Assembly: GCA_037013685.1 (NCBI GenBank)
Contig: CM072884.1
Span: 112,843,785-112,907,784, forward strand
Length of the DNA stretch: 64,000 nt
Origin: Acridotheres tristis
Taxonomy: Eukaryota > Chordata > Aves > Passeriformes > Sturnidae
Reading direction: 5' to 3'
This document shows positions 1-10,324 of the stretch, piece by piece (within the stretch, counting starts at the first letter, position 1; each line of letters opens with the position of its first letter). The translations under genes and the position numbers were made by a program. The notes beneath the pieces were generated by a model. The model saw nothing but the letters and a program-made list of their open reading frames with translations, was not told the DNA's origin and did no database searches.

Positions 1-95
1 GGGGTGGAAGGAGATGGCACTGGGGTGGATTTGATGCCAACAGGGGTGGAAGGGGAGGGCACTGGAGGTGTTTTGATGCCAACAGGGGTGGAAGG
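1..95 (-). repeat. 42-bp in-frame tandem repeat in the CHAF1B tail
   Basis: The 11-mer GGGGTGGAAGG recurs at 1, 43 and 85, a period of 42 bp or 14 codons. Read on the minus strand, the units encode variants of [14 protein letters not shown]. Other copies may lie beyond the window start. Confidence 0.8.
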
Positions 96-360
96 CAGCT
101 CCTTCCCAGCACTGCTGGGGGTTCGGGGTTGGAGAGGGGGATCCTTGCTGGGAGGGGTCCCCTCTGCCAGCCTGGAACCTGGAGAAATCACTTTGTGGGA
201 CTGGCTCTTCTTGGCTTTCTTGTCTGCTGCTGCACCAGGAGTCCTGACGTGGATCTGGGGCTTTTCCTTCAGGGGCACTCCCAGCTCATCCTCCTCGAAG
301 GTGACAAAGGAGCAGTACCCATCCGTGGAGGAAATGGCCAGGAAGGATCCATCACTGGAC
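1..360 (-). CDS. CHAF1B: CHAF1B exon 12, open at the window edge
   Basis: Begins [20 protein letters not shown] after the acceptor CAAACAG|GTCCAG. It continues into a basic Ser/Pro-rich tail ([10 protein letters not shown]) with no stop codon before position 1. The final 95 bp encode an in-frame 14-residue duplication (see repeat). The exon continues outside the window. Confidence 0.92.
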
Positions 361-3300
361 CTGTTTGGGATTTAATTTATTTCCATTAAAGGCCAAGGTT
401 TTATTTCAACCCTCACCCAATTGATTAAGAGCCATAATTCTCTAATTTACAGAGCAAAAAAGGGATGGGGTTGCTGCTCAGACACCGAGTGACCACGTGT
501 GTGTCATAAATGAAATATAAACTCAAGGCAAGACTCAAAAGTGCTGTGCAGAACTGGACATGGAAAAAGGACATTTCCCTCATCACAAAAAACCTTAGGA
601 ACACAATTCCTTACCATGAAATGTCACTCAGGGTGTGGTAATGGATGTTGGAGACATAACCAAAGGGGAAGGACTGCTCAGTGTCATAGAAAAGCACAGA
701 ATCTTCAGAAGCAACAGCAAACACCAATCGATAGGGGAGGTTAAACAGGGCAGGGGGGGATTTGGGACTGATTTCATCTGCAAAGAAATGAACAGTGAGA
801 ATTCTCTTGTATTTATTGCAAGGAGGTGACTGCATTAGCCATTAATTTAAATAAAATTACATCATCAAACAGTATAAACACTGAGCAAAGAGCTCTTGCA
901 TAAAATGTAAAATTTAACATTTCTGTTGTCTGAAATTTACTCTTTGTTTTCTTAGCTGAAAAAAAAATTGGCAGCTTTCTCCCTCTGGATTGCTACAGTT
1001 TTGTTTAATAAATTTTTCCCTCTGTTTTCCAGCTGGAATTTTTCAGCATATTTGTATGAACTTTTAATATGAAAGTCTCCCTTTAGAGGAGCTACAGAGA
1101 CCAACTGCAGACCCTCATCTCCTTCCTTTGCAACACCACAGATTTAAAATGATGATGGAAATAGAACAGGTAAATCCTGTAAGGAACACTACAAATTTAA
1201 CCTTTAAAGAAAGGAGCCAAGCTCTGCCTTTCCACCTGAGTAATGTCAGTCTTGTTAAAATAGAAACACTCCTGGAGCCACAATAAAGCTGGATTCAATA
1301 AGTAAAAAATAAATTCTTGTGCAACTTCACACAATCCTGTCCCCAGGTCAGAATTCCTGTTCTGTCCAGTAACACCAGCACTGTTTCCTTGAATAAACAC
1401 CAGTGGTTGTAGCAAACTATTCCAACTCCCTGTGATGTGGGCAGTTGAGACTAACAGGAATTATTTCACTGCATTGCTCCTCTGGTGCTAAACCAGGTTA
1501 TTTATTTTGAACACAAAATGGTTTAACAGTTGAAGGAAAATATTTCACAGTGTTTCTGCAGCCTGAGAGGCCAAGGAACAACATTTATCCACTCTACCAA
1601 AAGCCACTCATGAGGGACTTGAGGCGAACTCAGGGCCTCAAAATCAGGAAAGAGCTTCTCAGATGTGGTACAGCACTGTCCTAGAGGAATGCTGAAAGGC
1701 TGGGGCATAAAACAGTGCCCAGCCACATCTTTTCCCAGATTTGCTGCGAGTTCCCACTCCCTGAATCTTGCCATACCTTTAGCAGAGGCTCCTCTCAGCT
1801 CAAAGTACACAGGGCAGCAGCGAACTGCCAGAGTTCCCTTGCCAGGACAGGGCAGGTGACCCACGGGCCTTCAGAGAGAACAGCAGCTCAGAAAACAGAT
1901 TTGCACTATTGGAATTGTATGTTTTTAAATAAAATCAGATTTTTATCTCATTGAAGCCTTACCTTTTGAGATTGTTTCTGGAGAAAACGTAGGTGGTGTT
2001 GGTAACGTTCTCTCCTGATTCCACACAGCCAGCTGCAAAAACAGAGGTTCCAAAATCACTCATCACCTCAGAGAGCTCCTGAGCACACACCTTGTGTCCA
2101 CAAACATTCCAATTCCTGGGAATTTGGCTTCTCCAGAAACATTCTCATTCCCAGGAATTAAGCTTGTCAGTTGGGCAAAAGCTGAACACAACTTTAAAAG
2201 GCATCCCAAATATTTATTTAGTGCTGGTTTTCTTTCCCTTATACACTTCTCTCTTCAAAGCTGCTTTTTGATGTTGCCAGACATCAATAAAGGCAGGGTT
2301 TGGACAGGCACACAGGGATCCCCCCTTGCAGGGCTGTTTTTACTCTGAATGCAGAATGTTCTGAGGGAAGGACCAAACAGAAATCAGTCAAAAAACCCCA
2401 TTCATTAGCCTTCATTTCTATCTTAAGACTTCTGGTGTTGCAATTTAGTCAGCAAAATGCCATAAATATAATTTCTATCACAGGAGAAAGTCGATGTTGC
2501 GGATTGTTAATGGAGAGTATTGTGTGGAGTTTTTATTTTCTTGGGTTAATTAGGATAAATCAGCATCCCTGAGATGTAGGAAATATTAAAGAACATTCAA
2601 ATTAGAATATAATAGATTGAAGGAGCTGGGAAAGGGGCTGAGGCTGGAGAAAAGGAGGCTCAGGGGGGACCTTGTGGCTCTGCACAAGTCCCTGGCAGGA
2701 GGGGCAGGGAGGGGGGGTCGGGCTCTGCTCCAGGGAGCAGGGACAGGAGGAGAGGGAACGGCCTCAGGCTGGGCCAGGGCAGGCTCAGCTTGGACAGCAG
2801 CAGGAATTTCCCCATGGAAAGGGAGCTCAGGCCTTGGCAGGGGCTGCCCAGGGAGCTTTGGAGTGCCCATCCCTGGAGTTGGCACCTGGAGGTGGCACTC
2901 AGGGTGACAAGGGGCACAGCTGGGATTCCATAACCTTGGGAATCTTTCCCACCCTCAGTGACACAAGGCAAGTGGCAGGAGATGTCCCCACACCTGGAGT
3001 GAGCAGATAGGAGCCATCAGGAGTGAAGCTGAGCCTGCGGAAAAACGACTTCATGCTGTCATCGTGGAACATCCGAAAACTCCTCGCCTGCAACGGGAAC
3101 ACAGCACTGGAGAAAAGGCCGGGAATGTGGCAGCTGCGAGCCCAGAGACACAAAACATCCACCTGGACACTCCAGCCTGATGGAATTGTTCAAATGAAAC
3201 CTTTTTAAAGCCACGGCTCCTTCACAGCTAAGAAAAAGAATTCCTTGATCCCTCTTGAGCTGCGAAACAAAACACTCCCAGAGCTGTCACCTTCAACCAG

Positions 3301-6300
3301 CCATCAAAAAATAAGTCATAACCTGGAGAACAACGTTATTTAACACCCAGTGGTGCTCAAGCAGCTCCTTCTAAGCCCAGGATTAGAGGTTGAAAGAGAA
3401 CAACTCTCATGGCAAAGTGCCTGCTCTCAGGCCTGTTCTTCAGTGTCTATAAAACTCCTACAAATGTTTTCCCCCCAAAAGAAAAGGAGTGAATAGAAGG
3501 GATTAAGAAAGTTATGGCCAGCTTGGAGGTGTTATTTTATTATCACTTAAAGCTGTTTGGGAGGAAAAAAAAGCTCTTTGTTTTCCCTCTTAGGGTTAGA
3601 ATTCCCTAACTACCTTCTTGAAAATTCCAAGCTAACTTTTAAATATTATTACTATGTCACATCCATTAATAAACTCCCAGCTACTGCCAGGTATGTCTGA
3701 AATTTTTCCTATTAAGAACTATTTTTTTCCACGCTATTTTTAACTTTTACAACTAAGGGATTGTGTTACTGCTTTAATCAGCGAGAAATTTTGGGGCTGT
3801 GGTTTGGGGATGATGATGGCCACAGAAGTGGACACAGGATTTGAGGTGCAAATGCCTTTTCCATTCGTGGCCTTGTTGCTGATGCCCAATTTGCCCTCAG
3901 TCACCCCATGCTGGTTCTCCTTACTCCCTTTTGGCTCTCATGGGGCTGCAGGTGACTTCCAGGTAGATTTATTCCATGTTTTCTCTGGGATTGAGGCTGC
4001 AGTGCCAGGATGGAGCTCTGACTGTCCTAAATATGAGAGTGGATGAGGGTGAAGGTCTCTTCCAACCTTGATGATTCTGTGACATGGGAATTATTTGAAT
4101 GAAAAATATTTGATCCTTTGGTTTCATGGAACACAAAGTTGAGATAAAAGAGCCCTCAGCAGAGTTTCCAGCCCCAGCCTCACCACCTACCTCTCCTTCA
4201 GCTCCTGAGCCCGATGGCATCTTGGTGACATTGAAGGCCACTCGTTTGGTTTGGGTGCTGTAAACTCGCAGGACCCTGGGAGGGAGAGCAGAGTCAGCCA
4301 GCAGGGAATCATGGAATGGGTTGGGATGGGAGGGACATGAAAAATCAGCCATTCCATGGGCAGGGACACCTCCCACTGTCCCAATGTCCAACCTGGCCTT
4401 GGGCACTGCCAGGGATCCAGGGGCAGCCACAGCTGCTCTGGGAATTCCATCCCAGCCTCTCTTTACCATCCCAGGGATGAATTTCTTCCCAATATCCAAA
4501 CTAAATCGATTTATGTCAGTTCAAAGCCATTCCCTGGGTGCTGTCCCTCCATTCCCTGGGTGCTGTCCCTGCATTCCCTGGGTGCTGTCCCTCCATCCCT
4601 GGGTGCTGTCCCTCCATTCCCTGGGTGCTGTCCCTCCATCCCCTGGGTGCTGTCCCTGCATTCCCTGGGTGCTGTCCCTCCATCCCTTGGCAATTGTCTC
4701 TCTCCATGGTTCCTGCAGCTCCTTCAGGCCCTGCAAGGCCACCCTGAGCTCAGCCCAAAGCTTCTCCTCTCCAGGCTGAACAATCCCAGCTCTCCCAGCC
4801 TTTCTATGAACAGCTTCCTTTCACCTCAAGTTTCCCAAAAATGCCCCAGGACCTCTCTCCTCACTCAGCACCTCAAAATATAAATCTGGACCACTAATTA
4901 ACCATTAATTAAAATTCTCCTCATGAGACACCACCAGAGGGATGTGTTTTAATGACTAAAGAACCAATGAACCCCTCACAATGCTTGGACTGCACAAGGT
5001 TTGGAAAGTCCCAGCACATGGATTTATGGAGGAATAAGGGAATTAGGAAAGTGCCAGGCTCTTCCTACCTGCACTGTGGGTTCCTCAAGATTGGGAACTC
5101 ACCTTAAAAACAATTAACTACATCTCCATCAGTCATATCATCATGGAATGATTTGGGCTGGAAAGGACCTTAAAGATCATTTAATTCCACCCCTACCACA
5201 GCAGGGACACCTTCCACTGTCCCAGGCTGCTCCAGCCCCAAGGATGAATTTATCAGCTCATGAACAAAACCATGCAGCACTCTCTTAACAGTATCAATAG
5301 TGATCAATAACATAAAAACTTAATTCCTAAAGGAATACTCCTACAAAAGTTTATTTGCTGCTGAGAGAGACTGTAGGAATTGTTTACCACAATCCAGAAA
5401 ATGAACTAAAATATCATTTTACTTTCACATCAACTTGCTTACACAACAAAGTGAATAACACAAAACCTCATGTTTATCTGGCATCCTTCCTTTTAATTCA
5501 TCACCCTTGGAAAAAGGAAGGTTCAGGAAAAACACTCAGACCAACAGCTCACCTGTCACAACTCAGGGTTGCAATATACTGGCCTAGAGGATCCCAGGTT
5601 ACTCCTTGGACATAACTCTTGTGCTCATTAAATATTGAAACTTTCTGTCCTGAAAGTACAAACAGCTTTCAGATCATAAATTCAAACGTATTTCCAAACA
5701 TTTCAGACATAAAACAAGACAAAAAAATGCTTCAAGACAAAACAAGACAAAAAAAACAGACATAAGACAAAAAAAAAGACAAAAAAAAGTAGGGAAATAA
5801 TTTTTTAAACATTAAAAGTGTTCACTGGATGGTGGCTGATAAGAATGTCAGCAAAAGTTGCTTTCCAAGTGTCTGTTTAAGGTTTGTTCACTACAAACTT
5901 AGTAATTAATTAGAATTAATACTAGATTAATATCAGAACTCAGCTAAGCAAAGGTAGGAGCTCTCTGACCCCACTGATGTTCCACAAGGGAAGGTCTCAG
6001 AGCCAAAACATTGATGAGACAAAGTTACAGAGAACTTTAGAAATATTTTGTTGAATACTGGCCACAGGTGGGATTTTTCCTATTATTTGTTGCTTTCTTG
6101 CAAGGAAATACCAGAAGCTGACAAGTTTCAAAGAAAATAAACAGCTTTTCAAAAGGAAGACCCAAGAAGAAAGAAAAGAGCTGAGGCCATGCTGCACCAA
6201 AAAGTGGAGTAAGGACTACAGCAGACGTTTGTGCAAGAGTTTTGGGAGGTAAAAAATGTGTGAAGTTATTTCCTAAATACTCCAAGGTGAACACATTCCT

Positions 6301-9076
6301 CAGGTGGAAATTCTGTTGGCCTGAGAATATTTTATATCTATTTATAGAAGGGCCTCACAGACTCAGAAAATCACACAGAAAAACAAACACATAAAAAGAT
6401 GTTTCCCATTTTTTTGTGGGGGGGGGGAAATGCCATGAGGCACTTCCAGCAGATCTGGAATTCCAAGGGATAACTGCAGCATTTACCTTTATTGACATCC
6501 CACATGATTGCTGTGTTATCCACAGAAGCAGATGCCATGTAATTCCCATCTGAGGTCCAACAAATATCATACACATCTTCCAAGTGGCCTCTAGAAGGCA
6601 GGAGAAACCAATTATTAACTTGAAAATTAAAAGCTATGTGTAAATATAAGTTTTATGAATTTTTAGGTTAAAAAAAAAAAATTTCAAGAGGCCAATAAAG
6701 GCTCCTGCTGGTGCTTCAAGCACTTCTGCAACTCTTCTCACACCAAGCTCAGCAGCTGCCAGGAACTGCTCCTTCAGCTTAAAACTATTGTCCCTTGTCC
6801 TGTCATCACCTGATTATTTAAAATGCCTCTCTCCCTCTTTTTTTTTGAGTCCCATTAACGGGGAGTTAAAAGGATTAATATTAGAGCAAATAAATTATAG
6901 ACAGCACTGGAGTTGTACACACACTGCAAACTGCACCATGTGATAAAAGCCACTGAGGAAACAAAAACACTGAAAAGAAAACCAAACTCACCAAATAATA
7001 AATTACCTTAAAGTTTTCACAACTGCCCAGTTCTCCTTGTTGAGCTGAGCTTCATCATCATCCTGAAAAACCAACGGCTCCAACTCTTTGCTGTCATTCA
7101 GCTTCCACAGCAAAATGACAGCATCTGTGGAAGAAAGCACAGGAAGCTGCTTCATTTCCCACTCCCTTTTGCTCATGGAAAACACAATGTAGGTGGATTT
7201 CATTTCGTTTAACTTCAAAATGATGCAGGATGAGACAGAGGAGAAGCAGCTCTCACCATCCCCTCCTGAGGCCAGGATGTCCCCGCTGGGAGAGAAGCGC
7301 ACGACGTTCACGGCCTTGGTGTGGCGAGCCAGGTTGGACAGGAATTCCACGATGGCTTTTCCATCTGGGCCTTTCTCCACTTTCCAGATCTAGTTAAGGG
7401 CAAGATGTGATGTCACAGGATCATCAAGGTGGGAAGGTATTGTGTTTGATCTTTTTTTTCTCTTCTGTCAGACTCGGGATTAAAAAGCTCAAGAGACAGC
7501 ATTTCACATTCGGACTGAGATGTTTATTAATTCTTATTTTTATCACAGTGAGTGCTACAGCACTTCAAGCTAAAAATGGTGAAATGGTGATGTATCTTTC
7601 TCGTTACAAGCTCTTTTAAGGCCTAACTGTTCAATTAAGAACTAACACTTAAATTATTTTTACTTTCCACCCAATGACCAACCACTCGTGACCTGTAATA
7701 TGGAATTTTCTATCCAATTAAACAAGATCTCACCTAGACCCATGAAGAAAGAAACCTCTGCCCCAAAACCTCCATCTTGCCTACATTCCAAAACCTTAAA
7801 TTCCAAATTTTCCACCCTGTGATATTACACACTTTTATCCAAACTACACACCAGTGATTCTAATTCTATAACTCAATTTTGGAAGCTTTCTCCACGGCTT
7901 CAGGTCAAATGCAGAGCTCTCCTGAGGGTCAGTGCCTGTCAGCACAGAAAGTCTGAAATTCTCAGTGACCAGGGCTCCAACAGGAAGGGATTTTCAGTGT
8001 CACCCAGTGCCACCAGCATCCCCCAAACCCTGTCCCCAAGGGCCACATCCAGCCTGCTCCTGAACACTCCCACAGACAGTGACTGCAAACCTCCCTGGGC
8101 AGCTCATCCCAAGGCCTGACCACTCTGCCAGGGAAATTTTCTTTGCCAATCTCCACCCTGAGCCTGCCCTGCTGCAATTTGAGGCCATTTCCTCTCCTCC
8201 TTTCCCTTGGGACACGGCAGGAGAGCCTGACCTCACCTCACTTCACCCTCGTGGCAGGGAGCATCTTTTATGTCAAGGAAAACTGACATTTTTCCAGCCC
8301 TAAAATACCTATTTAAAAATCCCTAAAATATATGCACCATCAGGGAAGGACAGTTTGCCACTGAGGAGGGAAAAAGTTTTATGTGAGATAACTGGAACAA
8401 AAGGCTACAGAGACTATTTACAAGAGTATGTAAGGACAATGGGGAGTGGCTTCAAACTAAGAGAGATGGTTTAGACTGAATATTAGGATGAAATCCTAAT
8501 TGAATGAGATCTTTAGGAAGGAATTGTTCCTTGGGAGGGTGGGGAGGAGCTGGGATGGAATTCCCAGAGCAGCTGTGGCTGCCCCTGGATCCCTGGCAGT
8601 GCCCAAGGCCAGGTTGGACATTGGGACAGCAGAAGGTGTCCCTGCCATGGCAGGAGTGGCACTGGATCAGCTTTCCAACCCAAACCACCCTATAATTCTA
8701 CAGACAGCTGCACAATCTTATATTCTTCCCCGAAACCATCCATTCCCTGCCAATAACTCAGCATTTCGGATAGTGAAACCAACTCGATATTTTGGATAAC
8801 GAAACCAGCCCGGTATTTTGGATAACAAAACCAGCCCGGTATTTTGGATAACGAAACCAGCCCGGTATTTTGGATAATGAAACCAGCCCGGTATTTTGGA
8901 TAACAAAACCAGCCCGGTATTTTGGACAGGCAGGCCCAGGCGTGGCTCACCCTCACGGCCGTGTCCACCCCAGCCGAGGCCAGGCGATTGATCCTCCCAT
9001 CCGCTCCATGCTGGAAATCCAAGCTGTAAACCGGCTCCTTATTGTGCCACACTATTTCACAGGTGATGACCTTCAT
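1..9076 (-). CDS. CHAF1B: CHAF1B, chromatin assembly factor 1 subunit B (p60), 3' end beyond window
   Basis: The product is the WD40 subunit of CAF-1, which deposits H3-H4 on newly replicated DNA in the nucleus. The joined minus-strand exons are 8951-9076, 7257-7389, 7007-7124, 6487-6590, 5553-5649, 4191-4275, 2994-3087, 1963-2032, 1777-1868, 615-777 and 1-360 (open). They give 480 codons; the human protein is about 559, so roughly 80 C-terminal codons lie before position 1. The start codon at 9074-9076 sits 5 nt inside exon 2 and begins MKVITCEI, as in the vertebrate family. Recognisable propeller segments include [50 protein letters not shown] and [14 protein letters not shown]. After about residue 375 the protein becomes a low-complexity Ser/Pro/Lys tail. 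Every junction uses GT-AG and keeps phase. Domain assignment is from family knowledge; the exon joins are read from sequence. Confidence 0.95.
615..777 (-). CDS. CHAF1B: CHAF1B exon 11
   Basis: Encodes [20 protein letters not shown] through [19 protein letters not shown] to SDISW, the last propeller blades. The acceptor is TTTGCAG|ATGAAA and the donor TCATG|GTAAGG. Confidence 0.94.
1777..1868 (-). CDS. CHAF1B: CHAF1B exon 10
   Basis: Encodes [20 protein letters not shown] and then [10 protein letters not shown]. The acceptor is TCTGAAG|GCCCGTG. The donor at AAAG|GTATGG was chosen because it keeps phase into exon 11. Confidence 0.9.
1963..2032 (-). CDS. CHAF1B: CHAF1B exon 9
   Basis: Encodes [20 protein letters not shown] and then LKR. 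The acceptor is TTTTGCAG|CTGGC and the donor AAAAG|GTAAGG. Confidence 0.93.
2617..2975 (+). mobile_element. CR1 LINE 3' fragment
   Basis: Typical CR1 3' sequence in sense: GGAGAAAAGGAGGCTCAGGG, then CTGCCCAGGGAG and CATCCCTGG, ending near CTTTCCCACC. It is strongly similar to copies at 32030-32900 and 52440-53005. It sits in CHAF1B intron 8, close to exon 8. Confidence 0.8.
2994..3087 (-). CDS. CHAF1B: CHAF1B exon 8
   Basis: Encodes [20 protein letters not shown] and then [11 protein letters not shown]. The acceptor is GTTGCAG|GCGAGG and the donor CCAG|GTGTGG. A plus-oriented CR1 copy begins about 20 bp into the following intron. Confidence 0.94.
3804..4085 (+). mobile_element. CR1-related fragment with CR1 3' tail
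   Basis: 3815-4020 matches 14285-14475 almost base for base (GTGGACACAGGA onward). 4040-4085 is a CR1-like tail (GGTCTCTTCCAACCTTGATG, then ATTCTGTGA). Confidence 0.6.
4191..4275 (-). CDS. CHAF1B: CHAF1B exon 7
   Basis: Encodes [18 protein letters not shown] and then SGSGAEGE. The acceptor is CTCCCAG|GGTCCTG and the donor GAGAG|GTAGGTG. Confidence 0.94.
4300..4830 (-). mobile_element. CR1 copy carrying an internal 22-bp minisatellite
   Basis: Antisense CR1: GGGACACCTCCCACTGTCCC, then CCAACCTGGCCTTGG and CTCCAGGCTGAACAATCCC. The array at 4527-4683 replaces the usual CCCCTTGTCCTGTCA region. Confidence 0.8.
4527..4683. repeat. 22-bp tandem array inside CR1, about 7 copies
   Basis: The unit CCCTGGGTGCTGTCCCTCCAT is repeated about seven times with minor T/G and single-base length changes. 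The same unit sits at the same place in the CR1 copy at 62790-63340. Confidence 0.9.
5140..5235 (-). mobile_element. CR1 fragment
   Basis: Short antisense CR1 3' end: GGGCTGGAAAGGACCTTAAA, then CAGGGACACCTTCCACTGTC. Confidence 0.65.
5553..5649 (-). CDS. CHAF1B: CHAF1B exon 6
   Basis: Encodes [20 protein letters not shown] to ATLSCD, a WD40 blade. The acceptor is CTTTCAG|GACAG and the donor GACAG|GTGAGC. Confidence 0.94.
5700..5790. repeat. A-rich simple repeat (AAGACAAAAAA units)
   Basis: Irregular repetition of AGACAAAAAA and CATAAGACAAA units within a CHAF1B intron. Confidence 0.7.
6487..6590 (-). CDS. CHAF1B: CHAF1B exon 5
   Basis: Encodes [11 protein letters not shown] to MWDVNKG, a complete WD40 strand set. 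The acceptor is TTCTAG|AGGCCAC and the donor AAAG|GTAAATG. Confidence 0.94.
7007..7124 (-). CDS. CHAF1B: CHAF1B exon 4
   Basis: Encodes [11 protein letters not shown] and then an acidic stretch ([14 protein letters not shown]). The acceptor is CCACAG|ATGCTG and the donor TTAAG|GTAATT. Confidence 0.94.
7257..7389 (-). CDS. CHAF1B: CHAF1B exon 3
   Basis: Residues about 43-86 ([18 protein letters not shown] through [13 protein letters not shown]), the end of blade 1 and start of blade 2. The acceptor is CTAG|ATCTGG and the donor GATG|GTGAGAG. The following 132-bp intron has no in-frame stop, so a naive ORF reads straight through it. Confidence 0.94.
7466..7982 (-). mobile_element. LTR-like repeat, family A copy 1
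   Basis: About 517 bp that aligns by eye, in reverse, with 23570-24076, 38510-39000 and 39901-40440. On the minus strand it begins TGTTGGAGCCC and carries AATAAA near its far end (AATTAATAAACATC), as expected of a solo LTR. The identity is inferred from copy number and these termini. No retroviral gene is nearby. Confidence 0.55.
7985..8225 (-). mobile_element. CR1 fragment
   Basis: Antisense CR1, nearly identical to 13970-14140 (CCAGCCTGCTCCTGAACACT, then CCAAGGCCTGACCACTCTGC). Confidence 0.75.
8490..8700 (+). mobile_element. CR1 fragment
   Basis: Sense CR1: GAGATCTTTAGGAAGGAATT through TTGGACATTGGGACAGCAG. It is closely similar to 44225-44400. Confidence 0.75.
8773..8935. repeat. 26-bp tandem array next to the CHAF1B exon 2 donor
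   Basis: The unit GGATAACGAAACCAGCCCGG, then TATTTT, is repeated about six times with A/G and C/T variants. Its upstream edge lies about 15 nt from the splice donor at 8950. Confidence 0.92.
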
Positions 9077-9081
9077 GTTTC
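8951..9081 (-). CDS. CHAF1B: CHAF1B exon 2 (first coding exon)
   Basis: Residues 1-42, ending VDTAVR. The acceptor is TTTTTCCAG|GAAAC-ATG. The donor AGG|GTGAGCC opens an intron that runs straight into a 26-bp tandem array. Only 8951-9076 is coding. Confidence 0.95.
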
Positions 9082-9359
9082 CTGGAAAAAAACACAACAA
9101 ACCCCGCATCAATTCTTGTTCCTCAAGGCTCGGGAGAGGCCAAACTTTGTGCAGATTTGCCAAGCACCGCTGGCAGAGCCTGGAATTGCACCGCAGTCAT
9201 TGACAGGATGCTTTGAGGAAGGCTGTTTCTAAAAGTTGTGATTATTATCGCTGAAGTTCCTGTTTAGGGATTACAAGAGGATTGTACCAAGCCTTGTGCA
9301 TCGGTTTAACACTTGAGAGAAAAACTTTTTTTGGAGGAAATAACCCCATGCGGAATCCA

Positions 9360-9680
9360 AACAACGAGCGGGCACGGGCGGCCCTGCGCGGGCTGGGGAA
9401 AGGCAGAGGCGCTGCTGGCCGCTCCCGGAGCTCCGGGGATCCCCAGTCCCGCTCTCCAGACCTCGGGGACCCCCAATCCCACTGCTCAAAAATCCCCAAA
9501 AATCCTCAAAAATCCCAAATCCTTCCCTCCCCCCCCGCCCTCCTCTCACCTGGGCCCGCCCGCGGCTCCCGCGCGCTCCCGCCGCGCCCGCCCCGCGCAT
9601 GCGCGCGCCCGCCCCGCGCGCCGCCTCAGGAGCCCTCAGGGGCGGCCGGCGGGGAAAAATAAACCCGCGAAAACATCGAA
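9360..9680 (-). promoter_or_regulatory. CHAF1B: CHAF1B CpG-rich promoter with perfect NRF1 palindrome
   Basis: This is a GC- and CpG-dense segment around exon 1. It contains the palindrome GCGCATGCGC at 9595-9604, the NRF1 consensus, and several GC boxes (CCGCCCC). On the minus strand TTTTCGCGGG (9664-9673) resembles an E2F site, which would suit a replication-coupled gene. No TATA box is evident. The motif functions are inferred from consensus only. Confidence 0.7.
9550..9660 (-). other. CHAF1B: CHAF1B non-coding exon 1 (5' UTR), start approximate
   Basis: A good donor (CCCAG then GTGAGAGG) ends the exon at 9550 inside the GC-rich promoter. The next exon begins with only 5 nt of 5' UTR before the ATG, so an upstream non-coding exon is required. 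The transcription start is not visible and is placed near 9660 by inference. Confidence 0.6.
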
Positions 9681-10320
9681 ATTAACCTAAAATGAGAAAA
9701 AAAAAAAAGCCCAATGCTTGCAACTCCTCGGAAGAGTATTTGTGTTGTGTTGTTTTTTGTTTTTGTTTTGGTGACATGCAAACAAGTCAAAGGTTGAAAA
9801 CCAAACTAAAGAATTCCCAAAACGTGTAAACTCGCAAGAATGAATATGTATAGTCTTCTTCAAGAATAGACAAATAACTAATATAATGAAAGAAATGTAT
9901 AATATTTTAAGCTAATGGTGTGCTTTTTGGCAGTTTGCCAAGCACTCCAGCACTAGATATTGTCCCTTTTATCTGTTATTGAACTTTTAAAAAATTTAAA
10001 AATGAACCTTAATTTCTTGCCCCAGGGATCCCCAATCCTTCTCCCCACAAACCTCTGGATGCAATTCAACCTTTCCTTATCCATGTCCTTCCAGCTGAGG
10101 GAGAAGGATGTGTATGGAACAGGGGATTTGGAAATTATTTGTACAAAAGTCCCGAGGAGTTCCATGGCAGTAGGAATTGTCTTGGGATGCCAGGATGGAG
10201 CAAGCCCAGGAGCTTGGAGAACTTCAGAACATGAATTCTGACATCCATGGACCAACAGCAGAACTTCCTGAAATGCAGCTCCACTCCATTAACACCCCTG
10301 GATTATCCCAACACTGCTTT
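9680..10320. other. Intergenic sequence upstream of CHAF1B
   Basis: AT-rich sequence with no gene recognised. It separates the CHAF1B promoter from the 52-bp array. Short open frames at 9953-10255 show no family resemblance. Confidence 0.6.
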
Positions 10321-10324
10321 TTCC

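Larger units (their letters stand above)
361..9535 (-). other. CHAF1B introns: summary of content
   Basis: The introns at 361-614, 778-1776 and 1869-1962 hold nothing I recognise. Intron 2033-2993 carries a plus CR1. Intron 3088-4190 has a CR1 fragment and tail at 3804-4085. Intron 4276-5552 has a CR1 with an internal minisatellite (4300-4830) and a second CR1 piece (5140-5235). Intron 5650-6486 has an A-rich simple repeat at 5700-5790. Intron 6591-7006 is AT-rich and unremarkable. Intron 7390-8950 holds an LTR-like copy, a minus CR1, a plus CR1 and a 26-bp array. Confidence 0.7.

Noticed and set aside
7126..7256. In-frame read-through between CHAF1B exons 3 and 4
   Set aside because: It has good GT and AG ends. 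The read-through residues interrupt the WD40 motif [13 protein letters not shown], which is restored by splicing.
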